DNA of 11,277 bases, taken from JAWXBG01 sp044375415. Its GTDB lineage: Bacteria; Bacteroidota; Bacteroidia; Flavobacteriales_D; Sanyastnellaceae. The stretch is taken from the NCBI GenBank assembly GCA_044375415.1, contig JBILMS010000082.1, positions 1 to 11,277 of the forward strand. Direction: 5' to 3'. The notes under the pieces were generated by a model, which did not search any database, was not told where the DNA came from, and was given only the letters and a program-made list of their open reading frames with translations. Every line of letters begins with the position of its first letter. Within the stretch, counting starts at the first letter, position 1. The position numbers and the translations under genes were made by a program. Positions 6,284-11,277 of this stretch are shown here, in pieces.

Positions 6284-8584
6284 TCACTTCCTCACCACAT
6301 GCACATACCCCTCTCGTTTTTCTTCTTCGTCTTGGGCGTCGCAGACGGTTTTGATTTCTACGATGTAATAAAAGACTTCATCGGCAGCGTCTTCGCCACT
6401 TTTGAGTTTGGCATTCCATGAGCATGATTCATCGGAGTGTAAATTTCCCCAGCGATCATAGACCTGTAGATTGACTTCTATACCGCCAAAAGCACATAAC
6501 GGGAAAGACGGATTATCTCGAAGAAAGGGCCTAAACACTTCATTTTTTCCATTCGCATCAGGAGTAAAAATGTTTGGCATTTCGATATCGCTTAGTGGGA
6601 TGTATTCAAATATCGCAACGTTAATTTCATCGGTCGCACTGCACTCTCCATCTGAGACTGTTACAGAATAAGTTCCTGATTCAAGCACTGTGATCTGCGA
6701 ATCATCTTCACCGGTACTCCACATCACATTTCCTCCGGAGTAATTAACTGCAAGGTCAACGGGTTCTATTGTACATAAGGTTATATCACCTGGTAAAAGC
6801 GCAGATGGAAATACAATATAATTCACTTCAAAATCCATGCTCTCTTCAGAACATTCATTTTCGGCGCTTACACTGTAGAGTCCGGGTGCAGAGATAACAA
6901 GTACAGGGTTCGTTGAACCGGTGGACCATTCAAAATCTTCTGCACCCGAATCACTCAAATCAAGCGTTAGAGTTTCTCCTTCGCAAAGTTCGTATGTAGT
7001 TAAAATAGAAAGATCAACGGATTGAATTACCTCGACAAGGGTGGTGTCGCTAGCCAAACAGGAACCATTAAAAACATCTACGAAATAAATTCCCGGAAGA
7101 GTAACTTGTATAGTTTGTGTTGATGCACCGGTGCTCCATTCATACGTTTGCGGTGAAGGTCCCGCATCCAATGTATAAGAATCGCCGGAGCAGACAGTAA
7201 CCGTTGCGGGGAGATTCACACTTGGGTATTCGTAGATCGTAACAGGATGTTCGATGGTGTACAATTCGCCATCAACATAATAATCGAATAAAACCAGGTA
7301 TTCTCCGGGCGCTGTGAAAACGTGAATGGGACTGTCTAAGCTTGAAATATTTTCGGAATCACTAGTTGGATCATCAAAATTCCAAGCTACGGAGTCCGGT
7401 TCTTGAACGATGTAATACCAAAATTCTGTGCTGTCACCCAAACATTCGTATTGATGTTCAACCGAAATATCGAGAACAGTAGCACACAAAAAATTGGCGG
7501 TATTTGGAAAGAAGCTAGCCAATTCTAAATTGGGATAAACACCTAATTCGACTGTAATCATATCTCCCGGTTCATCGGGATTGCTTATTACATCAACTTG
7601 ATTGTCTTGTACATTATGCAGATACATTATGCCGTCAGGACCCAGTTTTATATCTGTCCACACATCAGAATATGTGAGATTGGTAATGTTAGTAACCGTA
7701 TTCGCAATAGAGCTGGCGTTCCAATTCTCGAGGTTGTATTGTTTAATCACATATTGATCACCGAGCGTATAAAGCAAGATGCTGTTGGGTGAAAATTCAA
7801 TTTGATCCAAATCCGTTGATCCAAAAGATGTCTGTAAATCGATATTGGACTCAAGCAAATCATAGAGGTCACCTGTCTCATTATTAAAGCGGCACAAGAC
7901 CAAATAGTGACCCTTATAAGTAGTTGCCAGTTTTGTGCAATCAGGTGAAATACGCAGATCATCGGGGGCACTATACCAACCACCATAAATGTAATAATTT
8001 TCGACTGAATCTACTTGAGTTAATCCCTCTTCGTTCAATAAGTAGGAGGTGTATCGAATATTGTCTGTTGTACCATTGAAATTATCGCTCGTAATGATCC
8101 ATATATCATCGCCATTTGGATGCATAGTAGCAGTGACCTGACAAAGCAGACCTTCAATGGGGATATCAATATTCCCAATCTCAATGCCACCTGCTCCGTC
8201 GTTGAGGCTCATGTCGATTATGCAATAGGAAAATTGCGAACTTGTACTTCGAAACAAGTAGAATTTGTTTGGATCACCCGGGGCAGGTACAATCAAGTTT
8301 TCAGGGGCCATGGAGAGGTCGCCGTTTTCTATAACCTCGTGATTGGAGTTGTAAACCTTGTCGCCATCGGTATAACAAATCAAGTTTCCCTCATCATCGC
8401 TTATCACGGCAGGTTGAGCTGTGGCCAATGGGCTACATTGTGAGTCAAACAAGGTGGGAGTGCCTGTCGAAAAATTCATCCCTAAGTCAGATCCAAAAAC
8501 CCAGTTAGAATTTTGAAGTTGGGCATTGGCCATTGTCGAACAAAATAGTGCGATCGGAAGGAGATATAATTTTTTGATAATCAT
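6284..8584 (-). CDS. Secreted T9SS cargo with CHU_C (gliding motility-associated) C-terminal domain
   Basis: 766 residues with a clear signal peptide (M-I-I-K-K, hydrophobic core, A-N-A-Q at about 19-22). Residues 25-370 start with W-V-F-G-S-D-L-G-M-N-F-S-T-G-T-P, the opening of a family of Bacteroidota surface proteins with beta-propeller-like repeats (S-P-D/S-P-N and G-P-D-G turns at 213, 265 and 316). A PKD-like domain (about 372-452) includes W-N-F-D-D-P and H-V-F-T-A-P-G-E-Y. Three Ig-like repeats follow, each with C near the start and W-S-T-G (483-486, 553-556, 622-625) then P/S-G-x-Y. The end (about 668-766) is a type B C-terminal domain: M-P-N-I-F-T-P-D-A-N-G-K-N-E, V-Y-D-R-W-G-N-L, W-N-A, and V-F-Y-Y-I-V. 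This targets it across the outer membrane by type IX secretion. The ligand or function of the N-terminal part is unknown. Confidence 0.88.
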   Translation of the reverse strand: MIIKKLYLLPIALFCSTMANAQLQNSNWVFGSDLGMNFSTGTPTLFDSQCSPLATAQPAVISDDEGNLICYTDGDKVYNSNHEVIENGDLSMAPENLIVPAPGDPNKFYLFRSTSSQFSYCIIDMSLNDGAGGIEIGNIDIPIEGLLCQVTATMHPNGDDIWIITSDNFNGTTDNIRYTSYLLNEEGLTQVDSVENYYIYGGWYSAPDDLRISPDCTKLATTYKGHYLVLCRFNNETGDLYDLLESNIDLQTSFGSTDLDQIEFSPNSILLYTLGDQYVIKQYNLENWNASSIANTVTNITNLTYSDVWTDIKLGPDGIMYLHNVQDNQVDVISNPDEPGDMITVELGVYPNLELASFFPNTANFLCATVLDISVEHQYECLGDSTEFWYYIVQEPDSVAWNFDDPTSDSENISSLDSPIHVFTAPGEYLVLFDYYVDGELYTIEHPVTIYEYPSVNLPATVTVCSGDSYTLDAGPSPQTYEWSTGASTQTIQVTLPGIYFVDVFNGSCLASDTTLVEVIQSVDLSILTTYELCEGETLTLDLSDSGAEDFEWSTGSTNPVLVISAPGLYSVSAENECSEESMDFEVNYIVFPSALLPGDITLCTIEPVDLAVNYSGGNVMWSTGEDDSQITVLESGTYSVTVSDGECSATDEINVAIFEYIPLSDIEMPNIFTPDANGKNEVFRPFLRDNPSFPLCAFGGIEVNLQVYDRWGNLHSDESCSWNAKLKSGEDAADEVFYYIVEIKTVCDAQDEEEKREGYVHVVRK

Positions 8585-8682
8585 GGCTGAAGTCTTTGGA
8601 AAGTGGTTTCAGTTATAAAGACGCGATAAATGAGCAAAAAGTTGTCCGGCCCGCCCTACTTTCGCCGTCAGTTCAATAGACC
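8585..8682. promoter_or_regulatory. Divergent intergenic region between the T9SS cargo and carboxylase genes
   Basis: 98 bases separate the two divergent starts, so it must hold promoters for both directions. On the plus strand TACTTTCG (8657-8664) is one base off the TAnnTTTG -7 consensus and sits 18 bases before the carboxylase ATG, without a correctly spaced -33 box. On the minus strand I see no good match. The presence of promoters is an inference from gene orientation. Confidence 0.35.
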
Positions 8683-10224
8683 ATGGATCAAAAGATCAAA
8701 ACCCTACAAGAAAAAATCGCCAAAGCCCACGAGGGTGGCGGAAGTAAACGAGTTGAAGCCCAACATAAAAAGGGCAAACTCACGGCTCGCGAGCGCATTC
8801 ACTTTTTGTTGGATGAAGGAAGTTTCGAGGAAATGGGCATGCTCGTGACGCATCGAAGCACGAATTTCGGATTGGACAAAGAACAATATCCGGGAGATGG
8901 TGTGGTGACAGGATATGGACACATTAACGGTCGTCTCGTCTATGTCTTCTCTCAAGATTTTACCGTACTAGGAGGTTCTTTGGCCGAAGCACATGCACAA
9001 AAGATCTGTCGAGTGATGGACTTGGCTTTGCAGAACGGCGCACCTTTGATTGGTCTCAACGACAGTGGCGGCGCACGCATCCAAGAAGGAGTCGTTTCCC
9101 TTGGAGCTTATGCAGACATTTTTTATAGAAACGTACAAGCCAGTGGAGTAATCCCTCAGATATCCGCCATCATGGGCCCGTGTGCCGGTGGAGCCGTGTA
9201 TTCACCCGCACTTACCGACTTTACATTGATGGTGGAGAACACCAGCTACATGTTTGTGACGGGTCCGAATGTTGTAAAAACAGTGACCCACGAAAATGTA
9301 AGCAGCGAAGAACTCGGAGGAGCGTCTACTCACAGCACCAAAAGCGGAGTAACACATTTTACTGCAGAAAACGATGTGGCTTGTATTCGAAAAATTCGAG
9401 ATCTACTTGCATACATCCCTCAGAACTGTGAAGATGAAGCACCCGAAACGGATCCGGTGAATGGAGATAATTTACGTCCAAAGTTAAATACTATTATTCC
9501 GGAAAACCCGAATCAACCTTACGATATGCACGAGGTGATCAACGAGGTGATCGATGAAAATTCTTTCTTCGAAGTACACAAAGACTTTGCAGAAAACATC
9601 ATCGTTGGATTTGGAAGACTTAATGGCAAAAGCATTGGTATTGTTGCCAATCAGCCCGCATATTTAGCCGGAGTACTCGATATAAAATCATCTAATAAAG
9701 CAGCACGTTTTGTTCGATTCTGTGATGCATTTAATATTCCACTTTTAGTATTTGAAGACGTACCCGGATTTTTACCCGGCACCGATCAAGAATGGAATGG
9801 CATAATTACCAATGGAGCAAAACTTTTGTATGCATTCAGCGAAGCCACGGTTCCTCGCGTAACAGTTATTACACGCAAGGCCTATGGCGGAGCTTATGAT
9901 GTGATGAACAGCAAACACATTGGTGCCGACATGAACTTTGCTTGGCCGAGTGCAGAGGTGGCGGTCATGGGAGCAAAAGGAGCTGCGGAAATTATTTTCA
10001 AAAAAGAAATTAGTGAAAGTGTCGATCCCGAAGCGAAGTGGAAAGAGAAAGAAGCAGAATACGCCGTTCTTTTTGCTAATCCATACAGTGCGGCGGAGCG
10101 GGGTTATGTAGACGAAGTAATTTTACCCGAAGTAACCCGCGAAAAATTAATTCGCGCATTTGATATGTTACGAAACAAAGTGGTGAACAGACCACGACGC
10201 AAACACGGAAATATTCCACTATAG
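8683..10224 (+). CDS. Acyl-CoA carboxylase beta (carboxyltransferase) subunit, probably propionyl-CoA type
   Basis: 513 residues, the normal length for PccB-type subunits. They transfer the carboxyl group from biotin to an acyl-CoA, giving (S)-methylmalonyl-CoA when the substrate is propionyl-CoA. Both crotonase-fold halves are complete. The N half carries K-L-T-A-R-E-R-I (32-39), Y-P-G-D-G-V-V-T-G-Y-G (69-79) and the CoA-side oxyanion motif S-G-G-A-R-I-Q-E-G (128-136). The C half carries P-G-F-L-P-G-T-x-Q-E (361-370) and the biotin-side oxyanion motif R-K-A-Y-G-G-A-Y-D-V-M (398-408). The Asp in G-A-Y-D (D406) matches the residue that gives propionyl preference in Streptomyces PccB (known there; inferred here). 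No biotin carboxylase or biotin carrier gene is in the window, so the partner must be encoded elsewhere. The ATG at 8683 gives the family-typical start. It ends 14 bases before the yicC-like gene. Confidence 0.93.
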   Translation: MDQKIKTLQEKIAKAHEGGGSKRVEAQHKKGKLTARERIHFLLDEGSFEEMGMLVTHRSTNFGLDKEQYPGDGVVTGYGHINGRLVYVFSQDFTVLGGSLAEAHAQKICRVMDLALQNGAPLIGLNDSGGARIQEGVVSLGAYADIFYRNVQASGVIPQISAIMGPCAGGAVYSPALTDFTLMVENTSYMFVTGPNVVKTVTHENVSSEELGGASTHSTKSGVTHFTAENDVACIRKIRDLLAYIPQNCEDEAPETDPVNGDNLRPKLNTIIPENPNQPYDMHEVINEVIDENSFFEVHKDFAENIIVGFGRLNGKSIGIVANQPAYLAGVLDIKSSNKAARFVRFCDAFNIPLLVFEDVPGFLPGTDQEWNGIITNGAKLLYAFSEATVPRVTVITRKAYGGAYDVMNSKHIGADMNFAWPSAEVAVMGAKGAAEIIFKKEISESVDPEAKWKEKEAEYAVLFANPYSAAERGYVDEVILPEVTREKLIRAFDMLRNKVVNRPRRKHGNIPL

Positions 10225-10238
10225 ATTATCCCAATACA

Positions 10239-11108
10239 ATGGTTCGTTCAATGACAGGTTTCGGGAAAGCCGAAGCCACCGCAGGAAACAAAAAGTTTTC
10301 GGTAGAAATCAAAGCGCTAAACAGCAAACAGTTTGATCTCAATTTGCGCATGCCCAATATCTATCGCGAAAAAGAAATGGAATTGCGCAGCTGGCTGGGC
10401 GACAAGATTCAGCGCGGAAAGGTGGATGTAATCATGTATTATGAAAGCATTGTTCCCGAAAAAAGATTAGCTTTTAATAAAGAGCTGATGATCGCGTATT
10501 ATGCGGATTTGAAAGAAGTTGCAGATCGCACGGGCATGTCGAATGGCGATTTTTTAAATGCCATGATTCGCATTCCTGATGTATTAAAACCCGACAACGC
10601 TGAGCTGAATGAAGGAGAGTGGAATGGTTTATTGACGGCCACACACGAAGCCTTTGCTCGTTTTGATCAGTACAGATTGATAGAAGGCAAGCGCACCAAA
10701 CAAGAATTTCACGAACGACTTGCACTTATATTGAATGGTCGCGAAGCCTTGTTACCACTTATCGAAGCGCGTTCTACAAGAGTAAAAGATAAGCTTCGAA
10801 ACAACTTGGAAGAGTTAATTGGAAAAGACAAAATTGATCCCAATCGTTTCGAGCAAGAGATCATCTACTACCTCGAACGCCTTGATATCAGTGAAGAATT
10901 TCTACGACTCGAAACCAACTGCAATCACTTTTTAGACGAACTCGAAGGAGAAGGTCAGGGTAAAAAACTCGGATTTGTTGTCCAGGAAATAGGTCGCGAA
11001 ATCAACACCATAGGCTCCAAAGCCAACGACGCCGAAATCCAAAAGTTGGTAGTAAACATGAAAGACGAATTGGAGAAAATTAAGGAGCAGATTTTTAATG
11101 TGCTCTAG
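10239..11108 (+). CDS. YicC/YloC-family endoribonuclease
   Basis: 289 residues, full length for the family. It opens with the hallmark M-V-R-S-M-T-G-F-G-K-A, followed by the N-terminal domain with I-K-A-L-N-S-K-Q-F-D (24-33) and N-x-R-M-P. The C-terminal domain (DUF1732) has R-F-E-Q-E-I-I-Y-Y-L-E-R-L-D-I-S-E-E (201-218) with R-L-E-T-N-C-N-H-F, then G-K-K-L-G-F-V-V-Q-E-I-G-R-E-I-N-T-I-G-S-K-A, and ends in E-K-I-K-E-Q-I-F-N-V, the usual terminus. E. coli YicC acts as an endoribonuclease on small RNAs. In many bacteria guanylate kinase (gmk) follows, but here the end-repeat begins 14 bases after the stop. It is probably co-transcribed with the carboxylase gene, since only 14 bases separate them. 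Confidence 0.92.
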   Translation: MVRSMTGFGKAEATAGNKKFSVEIKALNSKQFDLNLRMPNIYREKEMELRSWLGDKIQRGKVDVIMYYESIVPEKRLAFNKELMIAYYADLKEVADRTGMSNGDFLNAMIRIPDVLKPDNAELNEGEWNGLLTATHEAFARFDQYRLIEGKRTKQEFHERLALILNGREALLPLIEARSTRVKDKLRNNLEELIGKDKIDPNRFEQEIIYYLERLDISEEFLRLETNCNHFLDELEGEGQGKKLGFVVQEIGREINTIGSKANDAEIQKLVVNMKDELEKIKEQIFNVL

Positions 11109-11122
11109 GTGATGTTCGGTCT

Positions 11123-11266
11123 TTTTTTACCACAAAGGAAGGGAAGATAGGATTGAAGTTCTCAGAGAATTTGTATTAAGTACAAAGTATTATGAATTAA
11201 GATACATTTCGTTTATCTGATCTGATCAATTCCTCATTGAACGATTTTCTACGCGCTGAAAGCGCA
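11123..11266. repeat. Right arm of the long inverted repeat (pairs with 1-144)
   Basis: 11151-11266 is the exact reverse complement of 1-116. 11123-11150 matches 117-144 with four mismatches (at 11135, 11147, 11149 and 11150) and begins in a T-run (tttttttac). The window continues for only 11 bases past this arm (actggcgcggg), which cannot be compared with the left side because base 1 is the left limit. A small perfect hairpin GCGCT-GAA-AGCGC lies at 11253-11265 and its mirror at 2-14. Confidence 0.95.
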
Positions 11267-11277
11267 ACTGGCGCGGG
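11201..11277 (+). CDS. Possible 5' end of an NhaA-like Na+/H+ antiporter gene, running off the right edge
   Basis: The open frame from 11201 reads D-T-F-R-L-S-D-L-I-N-S-S-L then N-D-F-L-R-A-E-S-A-T-G-A and continues past the window. The pattern of a short segment, then F-L-R-x-E-x-x-x-G-A just before the first membrane helix, fits the N-terminus of NhaA antiporters (family knowledge; only 25 residues visible). The in-frame ATG at 11192 is followed by AAT and TAA (11198-11200), so this frame needs another start (TTG 11237 is possible), a base error, or it is broken. The first 66 bases are shared exactly with the left arm. Confidence 0.38.

Noticed and set aside
1..11277. The whole window as a transposon with 144-base terminal inverted repeats
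   Set aside because: No transposase, integrase or resolvase gene is present and the genes inside look like core chromosomal functions (gldH, PSP1, carboxylase, YicC). Target-site duplications cannot be checked because the left flank is missing.
1..11277. CRISPR array, tRNA or rRNA genes
   Set aside because: No regularly spaced direct repeats with unique spacers, no cloverleaf with TTCRA-type arm, and no rRNA-like conserved segments were seen on either strand.

Overview
The window is a stretch of ordinary-looking chromosome from a gliding-type Bacteroidota. The main evidence is gldH next to a Cys-rich PSP1/RicT-type gene, a large secreted protein with a gliding-motility-associated (CHU_C, type B) C-terminal domain for type IX secretion, an ECF sigma factor coupled to a non-zinc anti-sigma-like membrane protein, and translation starts without clear Shine-Dalgarno sequences. 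The gldH-PSP1 pair suggests a Flavobacteriales-like lineage, but this is an inference from gene content.

Layout: (1) 1-333 is non-coding apart from a possible outward-facing fragment of an NhaA-like gene at the extreme left edge. (2) 334-2099 (+) is a two-gene unit: ECF sigma factor, then a three-repeat, single-pass membrane anti-sigma-like protein, with a 4-base start/stop overlap. (3) 2100-2701 is a long structured intergenic region with strong hairpins. (4) 2702-4659 (+) is PSP1/RicT-like then gldH, again with a 4-base overlap. (5) 4660-4944 is a second structured intergenic region between convergent genes. It shares three ordered sequence modules with the first, so the two look like copies of one dispersed intergenic element. 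(6) 8584-4945 (-) is a T9SS-type secreted propeller/Ig-like protein followed, 40 bases later, by a Tat-signal class V aminotransferase-fold PLP enzyme. (7) 8683-11108 (+) is the beta (carboxyltransferase) subunit of an acyl-CoA (probably propionyl-CoA) carboxylase, then the YicC-family endoribonuclease. (8) 11109-11277 is the right edge, with the start of the possible NhaA-like gene.

The most unusual feature is at the ends. Bases 1-144 and 11123-11266 form an inverted repeat: the outer 116 bases are identical and the inner 28 have four mismatches. The left copy reaches base 1, so the repeat may be longer than the window shows. Its outer part can be read outward on both sides as the same peptide, resembling the N-terminus of an NhaA Na+/H+ antiporter, with an in-frame TAA at codon 3 after the only ATG.

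No new enzymatic or defence system is evident. The genes are recognisable housekeeping, envelope and secretion genes. The points worth a second look are the end repeat, the paired intergenic elements, the triplicated anti-sigma module and the Tat-exported PLP enzyme beside a T9SS cargo.
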